NCBI GenBank assembly: GCA_963805715.1
Contig: CAWDVK010000004.1
Location: forward strand, 124,001 to 188,000
DNA length: 64,000 nt
Direction: 5' to 3'
Source of the DNA: CAWDVK01 sp963805715
Lineage (GTDB): Bacteria; Actinomycetota; Actinomycetes; Streptosporangiales; Streptosporangiaceae
Part shown: one piece after another, positions 49,801-58,078 of the stretch
Position numbering within the stretch: the stretch's first letter is position 1
Layout: each line of letters starts with the position of its first letter
The notes under the pieces: model-generated
Database searches by the model: none
Told to the model about the DNA's origin: nothing
Seen by the model: the letters and a program-made list of their open reading frames with translations, nothing else
Program-made: the position numbers and the translations under genes

Positions 49801-49855
49801 CTCCTCCCGGCCTCCTCCCGGCTTCCTCCCGGCCTCCTCCCGGCCTCCTCCCGCC
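49801..49855. repeat. 11-bp tandem repeat in the desulfurase / ctaC intergenic region
   Basis: Five head-to-tail copies of CTCCTCCCGGC, with one C-to-T change and a G-to-C change in the last copy. They lie 80-135 bases upstream of the desulfurase start and 145-200 upstream of ctaC, so they could alter promoter spacing by slippage. The unit is too short and has no spacers, so it is not a CRISPR array. Confidence 0.92.
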
Positions 49856-50000
49856 CTCGTCAGGCCCTCGCCTTGTGCCTTCTCTGCCGGGGGTCCCCCA
49901 CGGTGCCGAGGCGCTGCGTTGTACTGTTTCCACGACAGCCTGTAGGAGGAGACCCCTGACCGGCCAGTGGCGCCGGGAGTACCCGCTGGGAAGGCCATCC

Positions 50001-50882
50001 GTGAGTCCGATTCGCAGTGCCCCGGGCGCCGGGGCCATTTCACCGCGGCCGCGCCGGGGCGGGACCGCGCGCCAGCTGCGGCGCTGGGTGCCACGTGCCA
50101 CCATGCTGGCCGGCCTGCTGGCGCTGACGACGGGCTGTGATGCCTCGGACATCGCGCGCCTCGGCATGCGGGATCCGGTGACCCGGCAGGGCCTGCTCAC
50201 GCTGCACCTGTGGGAGGGGTCCTGGCTCGCCGCCCTGTGCGTCGGCGTCGTGGTCTGGGGCCTGATCCTGTGGGCCATCATCTTCCACCGCAAGCGGTCC
50301 GACGGGATCCCGCCTCAGGTCAGGTACAACCTGCCGATCGAGGTCATGTACACGGTGCTGCCGTTCGTGATGATCGGCGTGCTTTTCTACTACACCGCGA
50401 GGGACGAGAACAACATTGACCTGCTGTCGGCGCACCCGGACGTGGTGGTGAACGTCACCGGATTCCAGTGGAGCTGGGAGTTCCAGTACCCGCAGTACCC
50501 GGTCAAGGGCTCGTCCAGCGGCGTGACCGAGCTCGGCGAGATGTGGAACGGCAACCTCGGGGCCGACGACAACGAGAGCCAGCTGCCGCTGCTGGAGATT
50601 CCGGACAACGAGAGCGTGCGCTTCAACCTCACGTCCATCGACGTGATCCACTCGTTCTGGGTGGTCCCGTTCGACTTCAAGCGGGACGTCATTCCCGGCC
50701 ACCCGAACCACTTCCAGGTGACGCCGATCAAGACCGACAGCTCGATCGGGCACTGCTCTGAGCTCTGCGGTCTCTACCACAGCCGGATGCTGTTCCGGGT
50801 CAAGATCGTCACTCCGGTCCAGTTCCATGCCTGGATCCTGGGGCAGCAGGCGGCGCAGAATGCATCTGGGGGTGCTCAGTGA
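50001..50882 (+). CDS. ctaC: Cytochrome c oxidase subunit II
   Basis: 293-residue copper subunit of the aa3 oxidase. A lipoprotein-like N-terminus (MLAGLLALTTGC) precedes two transmembrane helices. The cupredoxin domain has the CuA site HSFWVVPFDFKRDVIPGHPN and HCSELCGLYHSRM, with Cys, Cys, His and Met ligands. An insert around KGSSSGVTELGEMWNGNLG is typical of actinobacterial supercomplex oxidases. Start GTG 50001 has GGGAAGG upstream. Its stop overlaps the ctaD start (GTGA). Confidence 0.95.
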   Translation: MSPIRSAPGAGAISPRPRRGGTARQLRRWVPRATMLAGLLALTTGCDASDIARLGMRDPVTRQGLLTLHLWEGSWLAALCVGVVVWGLILWAIIFHRKRSDGIPPQVRYNLPIEVMYTVLPFVMIGVLFYYTARDENNIDLLSAHPDVVVNVTGFQWSWEFQYPQYPVKGSSSGVTELGEMWNGNLGADDNESQLPLLEIPDNESVRFNLTSIDVIHSFWVVPFDFKRDVIPGHPNHFQVTPIKTDSSIGHCSELCGLYHSRMLFRVKIVTPVQFHAWILGQQAAQNASGGAQ

Positions 50883-52579
50883 CCTTCTTCGAGGCGGCTC
50901 AGCAGCAGCCGCAACCCGTCGCGGCACCGCAGCGCTACCGCAAGGGCTCCATCCTGGCGGACTGGCTGTCCTCCACCGACCACAAGATCATCGGCCATCT
51001 GTACCTGATCACCTCGTTCGCCTTCTTCCTTATAGGCGGCGCGATGGCCATGATCATGCGCGCGCAGCTGATGGCCCCCGATAACCACATCGTGTCCGAC
51101 CAGCAGTACAACGAGCTGTTCACCATGCACGGCACGATCATGCTGCTGCTGTTCGCGACGCCGCTGTTCGTCGGGTTCGCCAACGAGATCATGCCGCTGC
51201 AGATCGGGGCGCCGGACGTGGCGTTCCCGCGGCTGAATCTGCTGAGCTACTACCTGTTCCTGTTCGGCGGCCTCATCCTGCTGTTCAGCTTCCTGACGCC
51301 GAACGGCGCGGCGGCGTTCGGCTGGTATGCCTACTCGCCGCTGACCAGCTCGGTCTACTCGCCCGGCATCGGCGGTGACATGTGGATCATGGGCCTGGTG
51401 CTGGCCGGCCTGGGCACGATCCTCGGCGGCGTGAACTTCGTGACCACCATCCTGTGCATGCGCTGCCCCGGCATGACCATGTTCCGGATGCCGATGTTCA
51501 CCTGGAACATCTTGCTGACCAGCCTGCTGGTGCTGCTGGCCTTCCCGGTGCTCACCGCGGCGCTGCTGGTGCTGGAGATCGACCGCAAGCTCGGCGGCCA
51601 GGTGTTCAGCGCGAACAGCGGCGGGGCGATCCTCTGGCAGCACCTGTTCTGGTTCTTCGGCCATCCCGAGGTCTATATCGTGGCGCTGCCGTTCTTCGGC
51701 ATCGCCACCGAGATCCTGCCCGTGTTCTCCCGCAAGCCGCTGTTCGGCTACAAGGGCCTGGTCGGGGCCACCATCGCAATCGCGGGCCTGTCGCTGACCG
51801 TGTGGGCGCATCACATGTTCACGACCGGTGCCGTGCTGCTGCCGTTTTTCTCCTTCATGACGTTCCTGATTGCCGTGCCCACCGGGGTGAAGTTCTTCAA
51901 CTGGGTGGGCACCATGTGGCGCGGCCAGCTCTCCTTCGAGCCGGCGATGCTCTTCATCATCGGCTTCCTGGTGGTGTTCCTGTTCGGCGGCCTCACCGGG
52001 GTCATCCTGGCCTCGCCGCCGCTGGACTTCGCGGTCAGTGACTCCTACTTCGTGGTCGCGCACTTCCACTACGTGCTGTTCGGGACCGTGGTGTTCTGCA
52101 TGTTCGGCGGGTTCTACTTCTGGTGGCCGAAGTGGACCGGGAAGATGCTGGACAACACGCTCGGCGTCTGGCACTTCTGGTCCGTGTTCATCGGCTTCAA
52201 CATGACCTTCCTGGTCCAGCACTGGCTGGGCGTGATGGGCATGCCGCGCCGGGTGGCCAACTACCCGTTCCTGCCGCACGTGGCGACGACGCTGAACGAC
52301 ATCTCCTCGATCGGCTCGTTCATCCTCGGCGCATCGACGTTCATCTTCCTCTACAACGTCTACAAGACGTGGAAGACGGGGGAGACCGTCACGGCCGACG
52401 ATCCGTGGGGCTTCGCGAACTCGCTGGAATGGGCCACGTCGTGCCCGCCGCCTCGGCATAACTTCACCTCGATCCCGCGGATCAGGTCCGAGCGGCCGGC
52501 CTTCGACCTGCATTATCCGGAAATCAGGACCGGGCGCGATCGCGCTCCTGAACGGCAGTCGATCGGAGCGGGCCAGTGA
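50879..52579 (+). CDS. ctaD: Cytochrome c oxidase subunit I
   Basis: 566-residue catalytic subunit with 12 transmembrane helices carrying haem a and the haem a3-CuB site. It has FTMHGTIMLLLFATP (low-spin haem His), FWFFGHPEVYIVALPFFG (CuB His and cross-linked Tyr), WAHHMFTTG (CuB His pair) and VVAHFHYVLFG (haem a3/a His pair). GTG 50879 overlaps the ctaC stop, and the stop overlaps ctaF, so the three are translated together. Confidence 0.97.
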   Translation: MTFFEAAQQQPQPVAAPQRYRKGSILADWLSSTDHKIIGHLYLITSFAFFLIGGAMAMIMRAQLMAPDNHIVSDQQYNELFTMHGTIMLLLFATPLFVGFANEIMPLQIGAPDVAFPRLNLLSYYLFLFGGLILLFSFLTPNGAAAFGWYAYSPLTSSVYSPGIGGDMWIMGLVLAGLGTILGGVNFVTTILCMRCPGMTMFRMPMFTWNILLTSLLVLLAFPVLTAALLVLEIDRKLGGQVFSANSGGAILWQHLFWFFGHPEVYIVALPFFGIATEILPVFSRKPLFGYKGLVGATIAIAGLSLTVWAHHMFTTGAVLLPFFSFMTFLIAVPTGVKFFNWVGTMWRGQLSFEPAMLFIIGFLVVFLFGGLTGVILASPPLDFAVSDSYFVVAHFHYVLFGTVVFCMFGGFYFWWPKWTGKMLDNTLGVWHFWSVFIGFNMTFLVQHWLGVMGMPRRVANYPFLPHVATTLNDISSIGSFILGASTFIFLYNVYKTWKTGETVTADDPWGFANSLEWATSCPPPRHNFTSIPRIRSERPAFDLHYPEIRTGRDRAPERQSIGAGQ

Positions 52580-52971
52580 AAGTCGAGGCCTACCTGTTCC
52601 TGGGCTGCGCCGTCTTCTTCGGTGGCGCTGACCTGGTCTACTGGCACTTCTCGCACGATCCGACGGGCACGACCGCGCTCGCGCTCTCAGTGGGCCTAGC
52701 GTTCCTGGTCGGGTTCTACCTCCTGTTCACTGGCCGGCGGCTGCCGACGCGGCCGGAGGACGACCCGGAGGCGGAGATCTACGAAGGCACCGGCGAGCTC
52801 GGCTTCTTCAGCCCGCACAGCTGGTGGCCGCTGTTCGTGGCGCTGGCCGCTGCCACCGCGGCGCTGGGCGTGACCATCGGCTGGTGGATGTTCCTCATCG
52901 GCCTGCTGGCCGTGCTGCTGAGCCTGATCGGCTTCGTCTTCGAGTACTACCGCGGCCTGTACGCGCACTGA
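52576..52971 (+). CDS. ctaF: Cytochrome c oxidase subunit IV (actinobacterial CtaF)
   Basis: 131-residue membrane protein with four hydrophobic helices (about 5-22, 33-50, 83-100, 102-122). The conserved loop EDDPEAEIYEGTGELGFFSPHSWWP is typical of the actinobacterial CtaF subunit. Start GTG 52576 overlaps the ctaD stop. It stabilises the bcc-aa3 supercomplex in relatives. Confidence 0.93.
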   Translation: MKVEAYLFLGCAVFFGGADLVYWHFSHDPTGTTALALSVGLAFLVGFYLLFTGRRLPTRPEDDPEAEIYEGTGELGFFSPHSWWPLFVALAAATAALGVTIGWWMFLIGLLAVLLSLIGFVFEYYRGLYAH

Positions 52972-53004
52972 GCCGCTGACGCGGCCAGGGGCGCGGCGAG
53001 GCGG

Positions 53005-53697
53005 ATGATGGACATCTACGAGGCGCTGTACACGACCAGGGCCATGCGGCGGGTCCGGCCGGATCCGGTGCCCCTGGATGTCCAGGAACGCATCCTGGAC
53101 GCGGCGATCCGGGCGCCGAGCGGCGGCAACACCCAGCACTGGCGGTTCCTGCTGGTCGACGATCCGGCCGTGAAGGCGCAGCTCGGGCCGCTGTACCGGG
53201 ACGCGATGAGCCAGCTGTGGGCCGGTCCCTACCGGGACAGGATCGAGCGTGCCGGGGCCGCGCCCGGCGATTCGCAGAGCGCCGCGATGCTGCGGGTGGT
53301 GAAGTCCGCGCAGCATCTGGCGGATCATTTCGAGGATGTGCCGCTGCTGATGTTCGGTTTCGCCCAGGGCGACCGCAGCGGCGGGTCGATCTTCCCGGCT
53401 GTCTGGAGCGCGCAGCTCGCGGCCCGGGCGGACGGGGTCGGCAGCGCCCTCACGTCTGTTCTCGGCGGCTACCACGGCCCGGAGACGCTGGAGATCCTGG
53501 GCGTGCCGCCGGATGAGGGCTGGGTGATGGCCTGCTGCGTGTCGTTCGGGTACCCGGCCGGGCGCTGGGGCGTCGCGGCGCGACGGCCTGCGCATGAGGT
53601 CGCCTACCGCAATCGCTGGGGCGCGGACCCGGGACTGCGGATCCCGGCGCCGCTGTGGCCGCAGGGGCCGGACCAGGGCCAGGCAGCCAGCCGCTAG
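53005..53697 (+). CDS. Nitroreductase-family flavoprotein
   Basis: 230-residue FMN-dependent oxidoreductase. The family start YEALYTTRAMRRVRPDPV and the FMN-binding AAIRAPSGGNTQHWRFLLV are clear, with GVGSALTSVLG and FGYPAGRWGVAARRPAHEV near the end. The substrate could be nitroaromatics, F420-type reactions or quinones. ATG 53005 or 53008. It lies 33 bases after ctaF on the same strand and may be transcribed with the oxidase. A Gly/Cys-poor CCGCTAGCCCG repeat cluster (53690-53790) follows. Confidence 0.9.
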   Translation: MMDIYEALYTTRAMRRVRPDPVPLDVQERILDAAIRAPSGGNTQHWRFLLVDDPAVKAQLGPLYRDAMSQLWAGPYRDRIERAGAAPGDSQSAAMLRVVKSAQHLADHFEDVPLLMFGFAQGDRSGGSIFPAVWSAQLAARADGVGSALTSVLGGYHGPETLEILGVPPDEGWVMACCVSFGYPAGRWGVAARRPAHEVAYRNRWGADPGLRIPAPLWPQGPDQGQAASR

Positions 53698-53885
53698 CCC
53701 GCCGGGCCGCTAGCCCGGGCCGCTGGCCCGCCGGGCCGCTGGCACCACGGGCCGCTCGCACGGCCGGCTCCTAGCACGACGGCTCGCTAGCCCGGGTGAC
53801 CTCCCCGGAAGCCCGGCAAGCCAGCGGCCGCGTCCCGGACCCGCTGACCCGCGGGATCGGGACACGGCCCTGGCTGCCGGGAAGC

Positions 53886-55511
53886 TCAGCGCGCCCGGGC
53901 AAGCTTCGGCATGACCTGCTGCCCGGCCCGGACCGGCTGCGGCTCTGGCCTCGGGCGCCGCGGCAGGGCGACGACGGCCGCGACCGCGGCGGCCAGCGCC
54001 ACCACTGCGGCGACCCGGATGCCCATGGCCATCGCGGTGACGAAGGCGCTGTGCGCGGCAGCCACCAGCTCGCCGCCCGCGGCGCCGCCCACCTGCCGCC
54101 CGATGATGTCGGCCGCGGCCACGGAGCTGGCTGCCTGGTGCACGACCGCTCCGGGCGCCTTCGCGGCGGCCAGGGTGCTGCTCAGGCGGGAGTGATACAC
54201 GGCGGCGGCGAGGCTGCCCACGATCGCCACGCCGAGAGCGCCGCCGACTTCCCTGATCGTGTCGTTGATCGCGCTGCCGGCGCCTGCCTGGTGCGCGGGC
54301 ACCGTCGTCATGATGGTCGTGCTGGCTGGTGCCATGACCAGGCCCATGCCGGCGCCCATGATCGCGACGGCCAGGGCAACCTGCGGGTACGCCGTGTGCA
54401 CTCCGGCCGTGGAGAGGTCCAGCAGGCCGCCGCCCATCAGCGCCATTCCGGCCGGGATGACGACCCGGCTGCCGAGGCGCCCGGCCAGGACCGGCGAGAT
54501 CGGTGACGCGGCGGCCATCGCGAGCGCGAACGGCAGTGCCCGCACGCCGGCGGCCAGCGGGCTGTAGCCGTGCACCAGCTGCAGGTACTGGGTCAGCACG
54601 AACAGGCTGCCGAAGAGGGCGAAGAAGATCACGGTGACGGCGCCAGCCGACGCCGAGAAGGCCCGCACGGCGAAGACCCTCAGATCGATGAGCGGGTGCG
54701 CGGTGCGCAGCTCCCACCAGGCGAACACGCCGAGCGCGGCCAGGCCCGCCACGGCCTCGGCGAGGGTCAGCGGAGCGGTCCAGCCGCGGCTGGGCGCCTC
54801 GATGATGGCATCCACGATCGCGAACAGGGATCCGGCCACCAGGACGGTGCCGACCAGGTCAAGGCGATGGCCGCCGGGCTCGGCGGTCTCCGGGACGGTC
54901 AGCGCCACCCCGGCCAGGGCCAGCGCGACCAGCGGGACGTTGATGAGGAAGACGCTGCCCCACCAGAAATGCGCCAGCAGCAGGCCGCCCAGGGTCGGGC
55001 CGATGACGATGCCGACGCCCGCGACAGCCGACCAGGCCGCGATGGCCTGCGGGCGCTCCTGCGGCGGGAACACGGCGTTCAGGATGGACAAGGTGGCCGG
55101 CATGACGAACGCGGCACCGAGCCCCATCACCAGCCGCGCGCCGATCAGCATGCCAGTGCCCGACGCGACCGCCGCCAGCGTGCTGCCCAGGGCGAAGACT
55201 GTCAGCCCGCCGATCAGCGAGAGCCGGCGCCCGTACCGGTCGCCGAGCGCTCCGGCGGGCACGAGCAGCGCGGCGAAGCAGAGCGTGTAGGCGTCGGTGA
55301 TCCACTGCAGCGAGCTGGTGCCCGCGTGCAGGACCCTGGCCAGGGTCGGCAGGGCGGTATTGAGGATGGTGTTGTCGATCACCACCACGAGCAGGCTCAG
55401 GCAGAGCACGAGGAGGATCCGGCGGCGACGGGGGTGCCCGCCCGGCCACCGGGCGGGCGGCTGGCTGCCGGCTGCGGCCGGGACCCCGCGGGCGAGGGGA
55501 GCGCTGCTCAT
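53886..55511 (-). CDS. DHA2-family MFS drug/proton antiporter (EmrB/QacA type)
   Basis: 541 residues, 14 predicted transmembrane helices. Motif A is seen as GALGDRYGRRLSLIGG, motif B-like as GARLVMGLGAAFVMPATLSIL and motif C-like as GVGIVIGPTLGGLL. It exports hydrophobic or cationic toxic compounds. It diverges from a TetR regulator across 87 bases containing an inverted repeat, the classic self-contained efflux switch. The substrate cannot be predicted. Confidence 0.93.
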   Translation of the reverse strand: MSSAPLARGVPAAAGSQPPARWPGGHPRRRRILLVLCLSLLVVVIDNTILNTALPTLARVLHAGTSSLQWITDAYTLCFAALLVPAGALGDRYGRRLSLIGGLTVFALGSTLAAVASGTGMLIGARLVMGLGAAFVMPATLSILNAVFPPQERPQAIAAWSAVAGVGIVIGPTLGGLLLAHFWWGSVFLINVPLVALALAGVALTVPETAEPGGHRLDLVGTVLVAGSLFAIVDAIIEAPSRGWTAPLTLAEAVAGLAALGVFAWWELRTAHPLIDLRVFAVRAFSASAGAVTVIFFALFGSLFVLTQYLQLVHGYSPLAAGVRALPFALAMAAASPISPVLAGRLGSRVVIPAGMALMGGGLLDLSTAGVHTAYPQVALAVAIMGAGMGLVMAPASTTIMTTVPAHQAGAGSAINDTIREVGGALGVAIVGSLAAAVYHSRLSSTLAAAKAPGAVVHQAASSVAAADIIGRQVGGAAGGELVAAAHSAFVTAMAMGIRVAAVVALAAAVAAVVALPRRPRPEPQPVRAGQQVMPKLARAR

Positions 55512-55548
55512 CTCAATCTCCTAACGGCCGATTGCTTACGCACGTTCA

Positions 55549-55562
55549 CTTACGCTTGTAAG
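55549..55562. promoter_or_regulatory. Candidate TetR operator
   Basis: CTTAC (55549-55553) and GTAAG (55558-55562) are perfect halves around GCTT, and an extra GCTTACG half-site lies at 55534-55540. They are centred between the divergent efflux and regulator genes, in an AT-richer patch. Confidence 0.6.
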
Positions 55563-55598
55563 CATAGACAGATGAGCTAACAGATGTAAAGTAGAAAT

Positions 55599-56363
55599 AT
55601 GAATGGGCCCAGCAGCACCACAGCGCCTCCGGCGGGCAGCGGCGCCGGGACGGACAGCGGCGCCGGGACGGGCAGCGGCGCCGGGACGGGCAGCGGCGCC
55701 AGCAGCGCCCAGCGGCGCCAGCGCAATGCCCGCGGCCAGGGCGCGAGGCTGACGCAGGACATCGTGTCCGGCGCCCTCGCCCTGATCGAGCGGTCCGGCT
55801 CCGACGAGGCGGTCACGCTGCGCGCGGTGGCCAGGGAGGTCGGCATCGCCGCTCCGTCGATCTACGCGCACTTCCCGGACCGCGACGCCGTGGTCCTGGC
55901 CGTCGTCCTGCGCGTCTTCGACGAGCTGACGGACGCGATCAAGGCCGGCATGGAGTCAGCCGGCCATGACCCGGTCAGCCGGCTGGTGGCGGGCTGCCAG
56001 GCGTACGTGGCCTTCGGGCTCGAGCACCCGGCCCGGTATGGCGTGCTGTTCTCCGAGCGGCGGACTGGCGCGAAGGACTACTGCGAGCCGGTCCGGCTCG
56101 GCCCCGCCGGCGAGCCGGTACTCGAGCTCGGCGCCGAGGCGTTCGCCCTGCTCGTCGGCGGCATCGAGGACTGCGCCCTGGCCGGGGCCTCCGCGAGCAC
56201 CGACGTGGTCGCCGACGCCACGGCGGTGTGGGTTGCGCTGCATGGCGCCGTGAGCCTGCGTACGGCGCTGCCGGGCTTCCCCTGGCCCGCGGAGACGGCG
56301 GAGTTCGTCCGCGGGCTGGTGCGCTCGCTGGGGCGCGTCCAGGACGGCCACGGGCCCGGCTAG
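55599..56363 (+). CDS. TetR-family transcriptional repressor
   Basis: 254 residues. The disordered N-terminal tail includes three and a half copies of a Gly-Ser-Gly-Ala-Gly-Thr hexapeptide (18-base repeat, 55635-55706). The HTH is VTLRAVAREVGIAAPSIYAHFPDRDAVVLAVV, followed by a helical ligand-binding domain of the TetR_C type (HPARYGVLFSERRTG). ATG 55599 has no Shine-Dalgarno; TAAAGT (55587-55592) ends six bases upstream, so it is probably leaderless. It presumably represses the divergent efflux pump. Confidence 0.9.
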   Translation: MNGPSSTTAPPAGSGAGTDSGAGTGSGAGTGSGASSAQRRQRNARGQGARLTQDIVSGALALIERSGSDEAVTLRAVAREVGIAAPSIYAHFPDRDAVVLAVVLRVFDELTDAIKAGMESAGHDPVSRLVAGCQAYVAFGLEHPARYGVLFSERRTGAKDYCEPVRLGPAGEPVLELGAEAFALLVGGIEDCALAGASASTDVVADATAVWVALHGAVSLRTALPGFPWPAETAEFVRGLVRSLGRVQDGHGPG

Positions 56364-58078
56364 AGGCCGGCCTGGTCGTCCTGGTCATCGGTTTCCGCCC
56401 GGCCGCCGGCCGGCGGCTCGTCACCGGCGGGCAGCGCAGCCGAGGCGCCGGCCCCGACGGTGGCGGGGTGCTCGTCGTGCCCGTTGCCCTCGATGGCCGC
56501 GTGGCCATTGCCGTGCCCGTTACCCTCGGGCAGCGGCACGCTCTCGGTCACCACGTGGTACATGCGCTCCCGCAGCTTGCCGACCGCGCCGCGCATCCGC
56601 GGCGCCGGCACGTTCTCGGCGTCGGATCCGGCCGGCAGCGCGGGGTACTCGGGCCGGTACTCCAGCACCGCCCGCGCCTCCTCGGGCACCGGCCGGGTCT
56701 CCTCGATGAACTCGCCGTTGGGCAGCTGCCGGATGATGCCGGTCTCGATGCCGTGCTCCAGCAGGTGGGCGTCCTTGCGCTGCAGGCCGAGGCAGATCCG
56801 CTTGGTGACGTAGTACGCGGCCCACGGCACCAGGATGACCGCGAACCTGGCTATCCAGGTGATCGTGTAGAGCGGGACATCGAAGTGGTCGGCGAGGACG
56901 TCGTTGGCGCCCTCCAGCCACAGCACGCCGTAGAAGGAGACGGCGGCCATCCCGATCGCGGTCCTGGTGGCGGCGTTGCGCGGCCGGTCGTTGACGTGAT
57001 GCTCGCGTTTATCGCCGGTAATCCACCGTTCCAGGAACGGCCAGATCGCGGCCCCGGTCATGATCAGCCCCAGCGGCAGCAGGCCGGGGACGAACACGTT
57101 CCAGGCAATCGTGTGCCCCCAGATGGTCGTCTGCCAGGCGGGCATGATCCGTAGCGAGCCCTCGAGGAAGCCCATGTAGAAGTCAGGCTGGGAGCCCGCC
57201 GAGATCGCCACCGGGTTGTACGGGCCGTACAGCCAGATGGGGTTGATCTGGGCGAAGGCGGAGGCCAGCGAGACCGCGGCGAAGGTGAAGAAGAAGAACG
57301 CGCCGGTCTTGGCCATGAAGTACGGGTACAGCGGCGCGCCGACCACGTTCTGGTCGGTGCGGCCCTTGCCCGGCATCTGGGTGTGCTTCTGGTGGAACAT
57401 CAGGAACAGGTGCCCGGTGATCAGCGCCAGCAGCAGCGCGGGGATGACCAGGACGTGCAGGATGTACATCCGGGGGATGATGTCATTGCCCGGGTAGGGG
57501 CCGCCGAACAGGAAGAACGCCAGGTAGGTGCCGACGATCGGGAGCGACTGCAGCACGCCCTCGGTGATCCGCAGGCCAGCGCCCGACAGCAGGTCGTCGG
57601 GCAGCGAGTAGCCGAACAGGCCCTCGAGCAGGGCCAGCGTGAACAGCCCGAGCCCGATCAGCCAGTTGGCCTCGCGCGGCTTGCGGTACGCGCCGGTGAA
57701 GAAGATCCGGAGCATGTGCGCCAGGATCGCGGCCACGAACAGGTCGGCCGCCCAGTGGTGGATCTGCCGCATCAGCAGGCCGCCGCGCACGTCAAAGCTG
57801 ATGTTCAGGGTCGAGGCATAGGCCTCGCTCATCTTGACGCCGTCGAGGTGGATGTAGGAGCCGTGGTAGACGACCTCGGTCATGCTCGGCTGGAAGAACA
57901 GCGTCAGGAACGTGCCGGTCAGCAGCAGGATGATGAAGGAGTAGAGCGCGATCTCGCCGAGCAGGAAGGTCCAGTGGTCAGGGAAGATCTTCCGGAGCAG
58001 ATGACGGACGCTCTTGGCCGCGCGCAGCCGGTCATCCAGCGTCCGGCCGACGCCCTCGAGGCCATGCTCGACGCTCAT
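56360..58078 (-). CDS. qcrB: Cytochrome bc1 (bcc) complex cytochrome b subunit
   Basis: 572-residue subunit of the menaquinol:cytochrome c reductase. Haem-ligand pairs are RQIHHWAADLFVAAILAHMLR and HVLVIPALLLALITGHLFLMFH. The Qo-site motif PDD-LLSG is preceded by GYSLP, and PEW is replaced as in actinobacteria. The long hydrophilic C-terminus is His/Gly/Asn-rich. ATG 58078 overlaps the qcrA stop (ATGA). It is the terminal gene of ctaE-qcrC-qcrA-qcrB; inhibitors such as Q203 act on this subunit in mycobacteria. Confidence 0.96.
   Translation of the reverse strand: MSVEHGLEGVGRTLDDRLRAAKSVRHLLRKIFPDHWTFLLGEIALYSFIILLLTGTFLTLFFQPSMTEVVYHGSYIHLDGVKMSEAYASTLNISFDVRGGLLMRQIHHWAADLFVAAILAHMLRIFFTGAYRKPREANWLIGLGLFTLALLEGLFGYSLPDDLLSGAGLRITEGVLQSLPIVGTYLAFFLFGGPYPGNDIIPRMYILHVLVIPALLLALITGHLFLMFHQKHTQMPGKGRTDQNVVGAPLYPYFMAKTGAFFFFTFAAVSLASAFAQINPIWLYGPYNPVAISAGSQPDFYMGFLEGSLRIMPAWQTTIWGHTIAWNVFVPGLLPLGLIMTGAAIWPFLERWITGDKREHHVNDRPRNAATRTAIGMAAVSFYGVLWLEGANDVLADHFDVPLYTITWIARFAVILVPWAAYYVTKRICLGLQRKDAHLLEHGIETGIIRQLPNGEFIEETRPVPEEARAVLEYRPEYPALPAGSDAENVPAPRMRGAVGKLRERMYHVVTESVPLPEGNGHGNGHAAIEGNGHDEHPATVGAGASAALPAGDEPPAGGRAETDDQDDQAGL

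Noticed and set aside
49801..49855. Short CRISPR-like array
   Set aside because: Units are 11 bp and directly adjacent with no spacers, and no cas genes are present.
53690..53800. Mobile-element ends around the nitroreductase/MFS boundary
   Set aside because: The CCGCTAGCCCG-type repeats are low-complexity GC repeats with no transposase or target duplication.
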